Origin: Ignavibacteria bacterium UBA2360
GTDB lineage: Bacteria > Bacteroidota > Ignavibacteria > Tepidaquicellales > OLB5
Length of the DNA: 64,000 bases
Reading direction: 5' to 3'
Assembly (NCBI GenBank): GCA_002344125.1
Contig: DDTQ01000011.1
Span: forward strand, 248,001 to 312,000
Both the position numbers and the translations under genes were made by a program. Positions 43,175 to 51,568 of this stretch are shown in pieces; the first letter of the stretch is position 1; each line of letters starts with the position of its first letter. Under the pieces are notes generated by a model. The model had not been told where the DNA came from and made no database searches. It worked only from the letters and a program-made list of their open reading frames with translations.

Positions 43175-44887
43175 ATGGCAGATTATAACGCAGATGTAGT
43201 AATTGTTGGTTCAGGTATTGCAGGCTCGCTTCTTGCGCTGGGCCTGGCGCGCTCGCGCGCGAAGGTTTTGATAATTGAAGCCGGCGACCGCATCGACCGT
43301 TATAAGGCAATTGATAACTATATGAACGATCCCGGGCGGAATAATGATACACCCTACTCCCCCATTTCCAAACTTGCGCCGTATCCGCCAATGATGAACC
43401 CCGATGATTATTATATTCAAATGGGACCCGATAAATTCCAAAGTAACTATATTAAAGCTGTGGGCGGCACAACATGGCACTGGCTCGGCACTGCGCTTCG
43501 CTTTGTGCCAAATGATTTCAGGATGAAAAGCGCTTACGGCGTTGGTATTGATTGGCCCATAGGCTACAGCGATCTTGAAGACTGGTACTACAAAGCCGAG
43601 CAGGAACTGCCCGTGGCAGGCGATAGCAAAGCTCCGCTTGGAGTTGAACGCAGTAAACCATATCCAACACCCGCAATCCCGATGACGTATCTGGATAAAA
43701 TTGTTGAAAAAGCATTCGCCGGCATTTCACTGCCCGATGCCCCTGAAATTAAACTGAGTGTGGCAAGTACACCGCAGGGCAGGCTCTCAGTTGATCGTGA
43801 CGGCAGACCCGCCTGCTGCGGCAGCAATAACTGCATACCAATGTGTCCAGTGGGCGCAAAATATGATGCCTCAATGACCATCCAAAAAGCTGAAGAGCTT
43901 GGCGTGCAGGTTCTAACCAATGCCACCGCGAATTTCATTCAAACGGATGATGATGGCAGCATCACGGCAATAAAATTTAAAACGCCGCAGGGCGAAAAAA
44001 CCGCCACCGGAAAAATTTTCGTAATCGCCGCGCACGCAATTGAAACACCCAAGCTTTTGCTGATGTCAAAAAGTGAAAAGTATCCCAACGGGCTGGCCAA
44101 TTCAAGCGACCAGGTGGGAAGGAATTTAATGGATCATAACTGTGTGCTTGCATACGGACTCACAAAAGAACCTGTCTATCCGTACCAGTCACCGCTTTCC
44201 ACAAGCGGCGTTGAAGTGGTAAAAGATGGCTCATTCCGCAGCAAACGCGGAGCGTTCAGAATAGAAATAGGCAACGATGGCTGGAGCTGGCCTGTTGGTT
44301 ACCCCGATGTATTAGCCGAAACGCTGATAAAATCCACCGGCGGAAGAACACAGAAAAAAAATTCACCGTTGAATGAAAGATCCGATACACCTGCTAAGCC
44401 AAACCAATTGTACGGCACAAAGCTCCGCGAAATGATAAAAAATAACGTAGCCCATGAAATTCGCTTCGCGTTTTTGGTTGAGCAATTGCCTGACCCCGAA
44501 AACCGTATCGTGCCGGCATACGATCAGCTTGATTCCAATGGAATGCCGCGGCCGAAACTGTATTACAAACTTGATGATTACTGTAAAGCAGGAATTAAAA
44601 CCGCTATTGATACACAAAAACTCATGCTGGATTCTCTCGGCTGTACCCAACAGCATCATTCAGCGCCCTGGGGAGCGGGACATATTGTCGGCACAACCCG
44701 CATGGGCGATGACCCGAAAACTTCTGTGGTTAGCAAGGATTTACGTTCCCACGATCATAAAAATCTGTTCATACTCGGCAGCAATACCTTCCCAACCGTT
44801 GCGGCGTCTAATCCAACATTAACAATCGCGGCGCTTTCGCTCCGCGCTGTTGAAACCATTCAAAAGCAGCTTTTGGATATGCCCTGA
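43175..44887 (+). CDS. GMC-family FAD oxidoreductase (dehydrogenase large subunit)
   Basis: A 570-residue flavoprotein. The FAD-binding GSGIAG motif is at about 12-17 (DVVIVGSGIAGSLLALGLARSRAKVLIIEAGD). The GMC C-terminal domain has HIVGTTRMGDDPKTSVV and NLFILGSNTFPTVAASNPTLTIAALSLRAVE. Cys214, Cys215, Cys220 and Cys224 (CCGSNNCIPMC) resemble the 3Fe-4S site of FAD-dependent glucose dehydrogenase large subunits. The enzyme probably oxidises a sugar or sugar acid in the periplasm after Tat export with its partner. No cytochrome c subunit is encoded next to it, so the electron acceptor is unknown. Confidence 0.88.
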   Translation: MADYNADVVIVGSGIAGSLLALGLARSRAKVLIIEAGDRIDRYKAIDNYMNDPGRNNDTPYSPISKLAPYPPMMNPDDYYIQMGPDKFQSNYIKAVGGTTWHWLGTALRFVPNDFRMKSAYGVGIDWPIGYSDLEDWYYKAEQELPVAGDSKAPLGVERSKPYPTPAIPMTYLDKIVEKAFAGISLPDAPEIKLSVASTPQGRLSVDRDGRPACCGSNNCIPMCPVGAKYDASMTIQKAEELGVQVLTNATANFIQTDDDGSITAIKFKTPQGEKTATGKIFVIAAHAIETPKLLLMSKSEKYPNGLANSSDQVGRNLMDHNCVLAYGLTKEPVYPYQSPLSTSGVEVVKDGSFRSKRGAFRIEIGNDGWSWPVGYPDVLAETLIKSTGGRTQKKNSPLNERSDTPAKPNQLYGTKLREMIKNNVAHEIRFAFLVEQLPDPENRIVPAYDQLDSNGMPRPKLYYKLDDYCKAGIKTAIDTQKLMLDSLGCTQQHHSAPWGAGHIVGTTRMGDDPKTSVVSKDLRSHDHKNLFILGSNTFPTVAASNPTLTIAALSLRAVETIQKQLLDMP

Positions 44888-45037
44888 GTGTATCAGGCGA
44901 TTCCAAGCATTAAACCCATAAACCATTATAAATAGTGGTTTACCCTGCCAACTAAATTCATTCATTTTTTCTTCAAACATTTTCAGTTAACTTACCCTCT
45001 TAGTCAAATTCGATTTCTGAAAAATACATGATATTAA

Positions 45038-45063
45038 GAACAAGGGGTTGCAACCCCTTGTTC
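45038..45063. repeat. Perfect 26-base palindrome upstream of uvrA
   Basis: GAACAAGGGGTTG is followed directly by its exact reverse complement. The core matches the longer palindrome at 12139-12174. It lies 45 bases before the preferred uvrA start, inside a longer open frame that begins at 45048. Confidence 0.85.
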
Positions 45064-45107
45064 GTGAATTTTCGGGATGTCAATTATACACAAAAGATAA
45101 AATAAAC

Positions 45108-47948
45108 TTGTCATTCTTAGATAAAATTTCAATTCAGGGCGCGCGGGTACATAACTTAAAGAATATTGATATCGATATTCCCCGCGATAAATTTGTGGTT
45201 ATTACAGGGATCTCTGGTTCAGGTAAATCATCCCTCGCCTTTGATACCATTTACGCCGAAGGCCAGCGCAGGTTTGTTGAAACACTCTCCGCTTACGCGC
45301 GCCAGTTCATTGGCGGTATTGAACGCCCTGATGTAGATAAGATCGAAGGGCTCTCGCCATCAATTTCAATCGAGCAGAAAACAATTTCACATAATCCCCG
45401 TTCAACCGTTGGCACTGTCACCGAAATTTATGATTTTCTCAGGCTGCTTTATTCAAAATGCGGCACGCAGCACTGCACAAATTGCGGCCAGCCTGTACAA
45501 AGGCAAAGCGTTCAGCAGATAATTGACCACATCAGGGAAAATCTTGATACAAAAAGAATTAACATCCTTGCTCCCGTTGTAAAAGGCCGCAAAGGTCACT
45601 ACCGCGAATTATTTGAGCAGATAGAAAAAGACGGCTTCACTAAAGTAAGGGTTGATAAAGTCATAAAAGATATCACCCCAAAAATGAAGCTTGACCGCTA
45701 CAAAATTCACGATATTGAAATTGTGGTTGATAGAATAATGGTCACAAAAGCCACTTCGCTCAGGCTCACCGATTCAGTGGAAACTGCCCTGCGTTTTGGC
45801 GGCGGCATTGTTATTATTACGGAGTCCGACAGCGATGGCTCAAAAGATAAACTCTTCAGCGAAAAACTCGCCTGCCCGACCTGCGGCATTGGTTTTGATG
45901 AACCCGCTCCGAATTCGTTTTCGTTCAACTCACCCTACGGCTGGTGCCCTGATTGCCTTGGCCTTGGCGCGCGTAAAGAGCTTGATGAAAGACTTATTAT
46001 CACAGATTATGATCTCTCAATTGCAGAAGGCGCTATCGCGCCGCTTGGTAAACCAAGGACTAACTGGACATTCACCGTACTGAAGCAACTGATCGAGTCA
46101 TGGGGTTACGATTTTGATACTCCGCTGAGTAAACTCAGCAAAGATGAGCTTGAAATTATTATGAATGGCGACAGCCAGAAGCGTAATTACAAGTATGTTG
46201 ATTCCCGCGGAATACAGCGCGAATACTCACATAAATTCCAGGGTGTGAAAAAAATTATTCTGGATTATTACCGCAACCAGACCTCTGAATATATCTCCAA
46301 CTGGGCGGAAAGCTTTATGACTTCCAATACATGCGATACCTGCAAAGGCGGCAAACTTAAAGCATCAAGCCTTGCTGTGTTGGTTGATTCCACCGAAGGA
46401 AAAAAGAATATCTACGAAGTTTCACTTCTTTCTATCAGGAAGGCGCGCGATTACTTTGATACACTCATACTAAACGAACGCCAGCAGATCATCGCAAAAC
46501 AGATACTCAAGGAAATAAAAATGCGCCTGGAGTTCATGCTGAACGTTGGCCTGGATTATCTCTCCCTCGATAGGAACGCCCGAACACTTTCCGGCGGCGA
46601 AGCGCAGAGAATAAAGCTCGCTACGCAGATCGGCTCACAGCTTCGCGGGGTACTGTATATACTGGATGAACCCAGCATTGGGCTGCATCAGCGTGATAAC
46701 GAGCTTTTGATCAAATCTTTGAAGAACCTGCGCGATATTGGTAACACCGTTATTGTGGTTGAGCATGATAAACAAATGATGGAAGAAGCTGATTTTGTAG
46801 TGGATCTGGGTCCGGGCGCAGGTGAGCACGGGGGAAGGATCGTAGCATTCGGAAAACCGGGATCACTGAACGGCAATTCGCTTACATCGCTTTATATTTC
46901 CGGTAAAAAAAGTATTGAGGTCCCCAAAAAACGCAGAATAGGAAACGGGCAATCACTGGTATTAAAAGGCGCATCGGGTAACAATCTCAAAAAAGTCAAC
47001 CTTACTGTTCCCCTTGGCAAATTCATCTGTATTACGGGTGTCAGCGGTTCCGGAAAATCATCGCTCATAAACGAAACACTTTACCGTGTGCTTTCAAGAA
47101 AATTTTTCAAAACACCCGAGCCGCCTTTACCTTATGAAAAAATTGAGGGTCTTAAAAATGTCAACAAGGTGATTGAAGTTGACCAGTCGCCAATCGGCAG
47201 AACGCCGCGAAGCAACCCCGCAACATATACGGGTTTGTTTACATTCATACGTGATCTGTTTGCTACGCTCCCCGAAGCCAAGATACGCGGCTACAAGGTG
47301 GGCAGGTTCAGCTTCAACGTGAAGGGCGGCAGATGTGAAGCCTGTGAAGGCGGCGGACAGAAAAAAATTGAAATGAACTTCCTGCCTGATGTTTATGTAA
47401 CCTGTGATGTTTGCCGCGGCAAACGCTACAACCGCGAAACTCTTGAAGTGCGTTACAAGGGAAAAAATATTTCTGATGTGCTTGAAATGACAGTTGAAGA
47501 AGCCGTTGGCTTCTTTGAAGCGATTCCTTCACTCAAGCGCAAACTGCAAACATTGTATGACGTTGGTTTGGGTTATATCAGGCTTGGACAATCGGCAGTT
47601 ACGCTTTCAGGCGGTGAAGCGCAGCGTGTAAAGCTTTCAACTGAGCTTTCTAAGATTCAGACAGGAAAAACAATTTACATACTTGATGAACCTACTACAG
47701 GACTGCATTTTGAGGATATTAGTATGCTGCTCAAGGTATTGAACCAGCTTGTTGATAAGGGTAATTCAGTAATTGTAATTGAGCATAACCTGGATGTGAT
47801 TAAAACTGCTGACTGGGTAATTGATCTCGGCCCCGAAGGCGGCGAGGCCGGCGGTAAGATAATTGCAGAAGGAACCCCCGAGGATATTGTTAAGAACTAC
47901 ATGAAACAATCCGTCACCGCAAAATTCCTGAAACCGGAATTGAAATAG
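45108..47948 (+). CDS. uvrA: Excinuclease ABC subunit A (UvrA)
   Basis: A 946-residue UvrA, the damage-recognition ATPase of nucleotide excision repair. Two ABC modules are seen: Walker A GISGSGKSSLAFDT near residue 35 and GVSGSGKSSLINET near 645. Signatures read LSGGEAQRIKLA and LSGGEAQRVKLS. Zinc modules CPTCGIGFDEP...WCPDC and CEACEGGGQKKIEM...CDVC are present. The frame is open from 45048, but that would translate a palindromic repeat. The TTG at 45108 (SFLDKISIQGARVHNLKNI) gives the standard N-terminus and length. A TTG start may mean low translation, as fits a repair protein. Confidence 0.96.
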   Translation: MSFLDKISIQGARVHNLKNIDIDIPRDKFVVITGISGSGKSSLAFDTIYAEGQRRFVETLSAYARQFIGGIERPDVDKIEGLSPSISIEQKTISHNPRSTVGTVTEIYDFLRLLYSKCGTQHCTNCGQPVQRQSVQQIIDHIRENLDTKRINILAPVVKGRKGHYRELFEQIEKDGFTKVRVDKVIKDITPKMKLDRYKIHDIEIVVDRIMVTKATSLRLTDSVETALRFGGGIVIITESDSDGSKDKLFSEKLACPTCGIGFDEPAPNSFSFNSPYGWCPDCLGLGARKELDERLIITDYDLSIAEGAIAPLGKPRTNWTFTVLKQLIESWGYDFDTPLSKLSKDELEIIMNGDSQKRNYKYVDSRGIQREYSHKFQGVKKIILDYYRNQTSEYISNWAESFMTSNTCDTCKGGKLKASSLAVLVDSTEGKKNIYEVSLLSIRKARDYFDTLILNERQQIIAKQILKEIKMRLEFMLNVGLDYLSLDRNARTLSGGEAQRIKLATQIGSQLRGVLYILDEPSIGLHQRDNELLIKSLKNLRDIGNTVIVVEHDKQMMEEADFVVDLGPGAGEHGGRIVAFGKPGSLNGNSLTSLYISGKKSIEVPKKRRIGNGQSLVLKGASGNNLKKVNLTVPLGKFICITGVSGSGKSSLINETLYRVLSRKFFKTPEPPLPYEKIEGLKNVNKVIEVDQSPIGRTPRSNPATYTGLFTFIRDLFATLPEAKIRGYKVGRFSFNVKGGRCEACEGGGQKKIEMNFLPDVYVTCDVCRGKRYNRETLEVRYKGKNISDVLEMTVEEAVGFFEAIPSLKRKLQTLYDVGLGYIRLGQSAVTLSGGEAQRVKLSTELSKIQTGKTIYILDEPTTGLHFEDISMLLKVLNQLVDKGNSVIVIEHNLDVIKTADWVIDLGPEGGEAGGKIIAEGTPEDIVKNYMKQSVTAKFLKPELK

Positions 47949-48085
47949 GCTTTTCTTTGGAGTGCACTGACTTAGATGTGACGTCAGGTATTTACCTGAC
48001 GTGCAAGCAAAGCTTGCAAAACAATTTTCCACAGCGTCAGGCTGAAAGTCTTTAGATATTCACATGACGCGAATGCGAAGCATTC
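47949..48085. repeat. REP-like palindrome cluster downstream of the RAYT gene
   Basis: In order: GCTTTTCTTTGGAGTGCACT (shared with 12014-12046); ACGTCAGGTA/TACCTGACGT (47981-48002); GCAAGC/GCTTGC (48004-48018); GCGTCA/TGACGC (48034-48070), enclosing GGCTGAAAGTCTTTAGATAT; and GAATGC/GCATTC (48071-48085), which overlaps the transposase stop codon. The GTCAGGCTGAAAGTC segment recurs at 49435. Confidence 0.85.
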
Positions 48086-48623
48086 ATATGATCCTGTCTA
48101 CTCTTAATACCGAGTCATCATCTAGATAATAATTCCTGGCACTTGAATAATTCCAGTCTGTTATATTTTCTACCAGACCAGCCTTAACTGGATTGTTGTG
48201 AATGTAATCCATCTTAATTTTTAATGTCTTTTCACTGGTTAATATCAAATCATCAAATCTATCTTTCCATAATCTGTAATTTCCTGTACCCCCTAAATCG
48301 TACAATTCATTCAGTAATTTAACTTTCTTGTCTCTTTTTAGTAATTTGATAACTTCTGTTGAAGTGTGCCTTTTAAAATCTCTCATATAATCAGAAACAC
48401 TATTGCTCTCATTCATCTTCAAAATTAAATGAACATGATTTGGCATTAATACGTAGGCTATAATATATGAAGAATACTTCTTTCTTGTAAAGTTTAATGA
48501 ATCAATTAATATATCATAATATAAATTGTGAACTGCAAACACTTTACGAAAACCTAAAACAGTGGTAGTTATAAAGTAAGTGTTATCAAGATTATCATAT
48601 GTTTTTCTTCCTCTTAATCCCAT
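48084..48623 (-). mobile_element. REP-associated tyrosine transposase (RAYT, Y1_Tnp/IS200-like)
   Basis: An intact 179-residue single-copy transposase-like protein of the Y1 HUH nuclease superfamily. The HUH metal motif is His63-Val-His65 in VLMPNHVHLILKM. The conserved YIHNNPVKAGL, with Tyr140, follows near the C-terminus. RAYTs nick and move REP palindromes in other bacteria, and are usually domesticated rather than self-mobile. REP-like palindromes lie on both sides (47949-48085 and 48641-48684), one of them touching the stop codon. Base composition is visibly more AT-rich than its neighbours. The start is ATG. Confidence 0.9.
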
Positions 48624-48640
48624 GTATTCTGTTTAAATTT

Positions 48641-48684
48641 ACGTCAGCAACGCTGACGTGTCAGGTAAATACATGACACCACTT
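48641..48684. repeat. REP-like palindrome pair upstream of the RAYT gene
   Basis: ACGTCAGC/GCTGACGT (48641-48659) and TGTCA/TGACA (48658-48677) are followed by CCACTTAA. The TGACACCACTTAA end is repeated at 49464-49476. Confidence 0.8.
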
Positions 48685-48718
48685 AACAAAATAATATAAA
48701 TTCAATCTTCCAGGATTT

Positions 48719-49042
48719 CTACCAGGAAAAAATTTCCAGTAAACGATTAATTACTTCATTTGCTGTATCTTCGTTGATAGATCCCAATTTACTGATCAGT
48801 CTTCCCCTATCAACAGTCCTGACCTGATCTAATGCTATTTCGCCCTTTTTTCCTTTAAATTTGCATTCTACTCTGCTTGCATAGCCTTTTAGTGTCGATG
48901 TCATAGGAGCAACGATAACAGTTCTTAGATATCTATTCATTTCGTTGGGCGAAACTACAACGCACGGTCTTCCTTTGTTAATTTCACTTCCCTTTGTCGG
49001 GTCAAGGTTAACAAAATAAACTTCAAATCTGGAAACTACCAT
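48719..49042 (-). CDS. mazF: MazF-type endoribonuclease toxin
   Basis: A 107-residue PemK/MazF toxin that cleaves mRNA at short motifs. The family pattern is clear: VSRFEVYFVNLDPTKGSEINKGRPCVVVSPNEMNR, TVIVAPMTSTLKGYASRVECKFKGKKGEIALDQVRTVDRGRL. A TTG two codons upstream is possible, but the ATG at 49042 begins the usual MVV.RF.VY start. It overlaps mazE by seven bases, typical of coupled TA operons. The gene is intact. Confidence 0.93.
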   Translation of the reverse strand: MVVSRFEVYFVNLDPTKGSEINKGRPCVVVSPNEMNRYLRTVIVAPMTSTLKGYASRVECKFKGKKGEIALDQVRTVDRGRLISKLGSINEDTANEVINRLLEIFSW

Positions 49043-49290
49043 TTCCAATCCTCTTTATCAAATTCATTTTCAAAATCACCCATTAACAGATCATCCTGTT
49101 CTTTGCCATTATTGGTTAATTTTTTAAAGCTATCTTCCCATCCATCTCTTGGTTTTTGGGGACTTGTGATCATGATTTTTTTATCTTTAACTTTGATCTC
49201 AACGGTATCTCCAAGATCACACTCTTCAATTACCGATTTCGGGAGCCTGATACCCCTGGAATTTCCAATTTTTATTAATTGTGCTTTCAT
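49036..49290 (-). CDS. mazE: MazE-type antitoxin (AbrB fold)
   Basis: An 84-residue antitoxin. The N-terminal MKAQLIKIGNSRGIRLPKSVIEECDLGDTVEIKVKDKKIMI is a MazE/AbrB DNA-binding fold. The acidic tail (DDLLMGDFENEFDKEDW) would occupy the toxin's RNA-binding groove. A 14-base palindrome 7 bases before the start is the likely operator. It is the first gene of the pair. Confidence 0.93.
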   Translation of the reverse strand: MKAQLIKIGNSRGIRLPKSVIEECDLGDTVEIKVKDKKIMITSPQKPRDGWEDSFKKLTNNGKEQDDLLMGDFENEFDKEDWKW

Positions 49291-49296
49291 AATTAC

Positions 49297-49310
49297 AATG
49301 TAATTACATT
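49297..49310 (-). promoter_or_regulatory. Palindrome upstream of mazE, probable operator
   Basis: AATGTAATTACATT is a perfect palindrome ending 7 bases from the mazE ATG. Its TTACATTTTA extension matches a half-site in front of the vapB gene (40519-40528). Confidence 0.6.
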
Positions 49311-49432
49311 TTAGAATAAATTCAAGAGGTAAAACAATGAATATTTCTCCTGTTTTACTGTTTCCCCCACTCTAAACTGCCTTAGCAGTCAAGAGAGCGG
49401 GGCTATTATTATTGCCACGACCTTTAGGTGTG

Positions 49433-49475
49433 ATGTCAGGCTGAAAGTCTTTAGATATTTACCTGACACCACTTA
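49433..49475. repeat. REP-like palindrome, third copy of the RAYT set
   Basis: GTCAGG/CCTGAC encloses CTGAAAGTCTTTAGATATTT, identical in core to 48037-48068. The TGACACCACTTAA end matches 48672-48684. It includes the stop codon of the glycosyltransferase gene. Confidence 0.85.
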
Positions 49476-50495
49476 AATTATACTTTCCATCATACCAACA
49501 ATCTTCTCAGCGCTCTGGTCAACCATGCATTTAAAATGCCCCAATGGACAGTTATCCCGCCCGTGGTCTGTACAGGGTCTGCACTCAAGTGAATCAATTT
49601 CAGCAATTTGATATTTTGATGTAAGCGGGTAGAAACCGAAGGATATATCTGTTGAACCGTAGATCAATACTATTGGAATCCCGCTGGCGGAACCTAAATG
49701 CTGCGCGGCGGAATCAACAGTTATAAGCGCTTTTGATTGTGTCATCACTTCGTATGACTCCGGCGGGCTCAGCTTTCCGCAAAGATTCATAATTGATTCA
49801 TCATTAAGCTTTGCCTCAAGTTCACTGCAGTATGCTTTATCGGCTTCGCCGCCCACTAAAGCAACATTATAGCCCTTAAACAACAGTATTTTTGCAATTT
49901 CTGCAGCTTTTTCCAACGGAAGCTGTTTTGTGAACCACTTTGAGCACGGCGCAAAACTTATGAGGTTTGATCTATGTGTCAGCAGGTGTCTGACATTCTC
50001 TTTCTGTTGAATCGAAGGATACAATTCAGGCCTGAGTGAAACTTTTTTCTCATCATACTCAAGTCCGGGAATTTGTTTTACCAGCTCCAGGTTACGGTAG
50101 ATTTCGTGCTTATCTTTAATGTACTTAACTTTGTTGGTAAGCAAAAACGCCAGTGAATTTTCTTCAAATCCGATCCTCACTTTGCTTTCGCTGTAATATG
50201 TAAGCAGCGCGCTGCGCAAAAACCTGTGCGGCGAAATTACAATATCATATTCCACTTCCCGTATTTCATTCAGCACTTCTATAAATTTATCCAGCTTATC
50301 GCCGCCCTTTTTATCGTATGGTATAACATTGTTTATGGCGGGGTGATTCTGCAGCACACTCTCTGTTGAAGGAATACACAAAAAATCAACCAGCGCATCT
50401 GGCAAATGCGCTTTTATTGACTGCACCATCGGCAACGCAAGTATCACATCACCAAGGAAAGCCGTTTGTATTATCAGTATTTTTTTATTTTTCAA
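49473..50495 (-). CDS. Glycosyltransferase family 9 (LPS heptosyltransferase-like)
   Basis: A 340-residue GT9 enzyme related to WaaF/WaaC ADP-heptose transferases. It opens KKILIIQTAFLGDVILALPMVQSI (the family N-terminus with Gly-Asp). Later come ISFAPCSKWFTKQLPLEKAAEIAKIL, YNVALVGGEADK and LITVDSAAQHLGSASGIPIVLIYGSTD, the nucleotide-sugar binding part. The C-terminal CRPCTDHGRDNCPLGHFKCM has four Cys as in many relatives. It adds sugars to the LPS core at the inner membrane. The start is TTG, 12 bases after the acyltransferase stop, so the two are one operon. Its stop lies inside a REP palindrome. Confidence 0.88.
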   Translation of the reverse strand: MKNKKILIIQTAFLGDVILALPMVQSIKAHLPDALVDFLCIPSTESVLQNHPAINNVIPYDKKGGDKLDKFIEVLNEIREVEYDIVISPHRFLRSALLTYYSESKVRIGFEENSLAFLLTNKVKYIKDKHEIYRNLELVKQIPGLEYDEKKVSLRPELYPSIQQKENVRHLLTHRSNLISFAPCSKWFTKQLPLEKAAEIAKILLFKGYNVALVGGEADKAYCSELEAKLNDESIMNLCGKLSPPESYEVMTQSKALITVDSAAQHLGSASGIPIVLIYGSTDISFGFYPLTSKYQIAEIDSLECRPCTDHGRDNCPLGHFKCMVDQSAEKIVGMMESII

Positions 50496-50507
50496 AAATT
50501 GTATCGA

Positions 50508-51377
50508 TTACACATTCTTAAACCTCCTGTGGAACCATAGCCAGTGATCGGGTCTGCGCTTAATATATTCAACCAGCAGGTCAGCATGCGCCTGAGTCAA
50601 TGCCTTAACGTTATCTTCCGTTGATTCTTTGTACTTTGAAGTATCAATTTCATGCAGCCTTAACGAATACGTTCCGTCTGGATTCCTTGTAGATACCCCG
50701 AACAATACTTCCGCCCCTGTCTTAATAGCGATACGTGCTGTGCCTTCATAGGTTGGCACTCCTTCAATAAAAAAGTTCACCTTAACATTTTCTTTTGGGG
50801 CGGATTGATCGCCCAGCATTGCAACAATTCCGTTGCTTTTCAGTACTTTCAATATTTCACGCAGTGAATTTTTCATATCTATCATCCTGTTGCCGCCCGA
50901 TGTTCTGATGCTGTTTATTCCTTCATTCACTCTTTTGTTGGTTTGTTCTTTAACTATCACGTTAAACGGAATGCTCAGCATTTTACTCACTCCGTATGCG
51001 GTTAATTCCCAGTTCCCGAAATGAGCGCTTATAAGAATTAGCCCCTTGCCGGAATTCAGTTTCTCGGTTATAAGTTCAATATTCTTGATCTTTAAAAGTT
51101 TGTGTAAACCTTTTATCGAAAATTTCCTGAGATAAAAAAATTCCGCTATTACAGTAAGCACGTTTACATAACATCCTTTTACTATTTCATTTAACTCTTT
51201 ATCGCTTTTATCCGGGAATGCCAGCTTCAAATTGCTTAATGCGGTTTGTTTTCGGATCGGCAGTATATAATAGAAAGCTTTTCCTTTCAGCCCCGCGGCA
51301 AACTGAATGAACCTAAGAGGAAATAAGGGTATCATCACCTTAAGAATTTCAAACAATACGTACAGCAGAAGATTCAT
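50508..51377 (-). CDS. Lipid A acyltransferase (LpxL/HtrB family)
   Basis: A 289-residue lysophospholipid-type acyltransferase that adds a secondary acyl chain to lipid A. The catalytic HX4E motif is His119 to Glu124 in SAHFGNWEL. Downstream VAMLGDQSAPKENVKVNFFIEGVPTYEGTARIAIKTGAEVLFG matches LpxL. A single hydrophobic N-terminal segment (LLLYVLFEILKVMIPLFPL) anchors it to the inner membrane. It is followed by the GT9 gene, consistent with LPS assembly. Which lipid A position it acylates cannot be told. Confidence 0.9.
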   Translation of the reverse strand: MNLLLYVLFEILKVMIPLFPLRFIQFAAGLKGKAFYYILPIRKQTALSNLKLAFPDKSDKELNEIVKGCYVNVLTVIAEFFYLRKFSIKGLHKLLKIKNIELITEKLNSGKGLILISAHFGNWELTAYGVSKMLSIPFNVIVKEQTNKRVNEGINSIRTSGGNRMIDMKNSLREILKVLKSNGIVAMLGDQSAPKENVKVNFFIEGVPTYEGTARIAIKTGAEVLFGVSTRNPDGTYSLRLHEIDTSKYKESTEDNVKALTQAHADLLVEYIKRRPDHWLWFHRRFKNV

Positions 51378-51539
51378 TATAAATTACAGGTAAAATGTTT
51401 CGGTTTTCAACAACAAAACTAACCAAAAATCAAACATATAGCAATTTAATATACCTTTCCTGCAGGTCCTAATTTATTTCTTTGAACTTACATCACCGGC
51501 TTAATCAAAAAATGACTATAATAACCATTTGCTAATTTG

Positions 51540-51547
51540 TATATTTG
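51540..51547 (+). promoter_or_regulatory. TAnnTTTG promoter element for the aldo-keto reductase
   Basis: TATATTTG lies 21 bases before the ATG at 51569, with a partial -33 match (ATGACT, about 22 bases upstream). This predicts a very short 5' leader. Confidence 0.5.
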
Positions 51548-51568
51548 CAGAATATATAATAATATACC

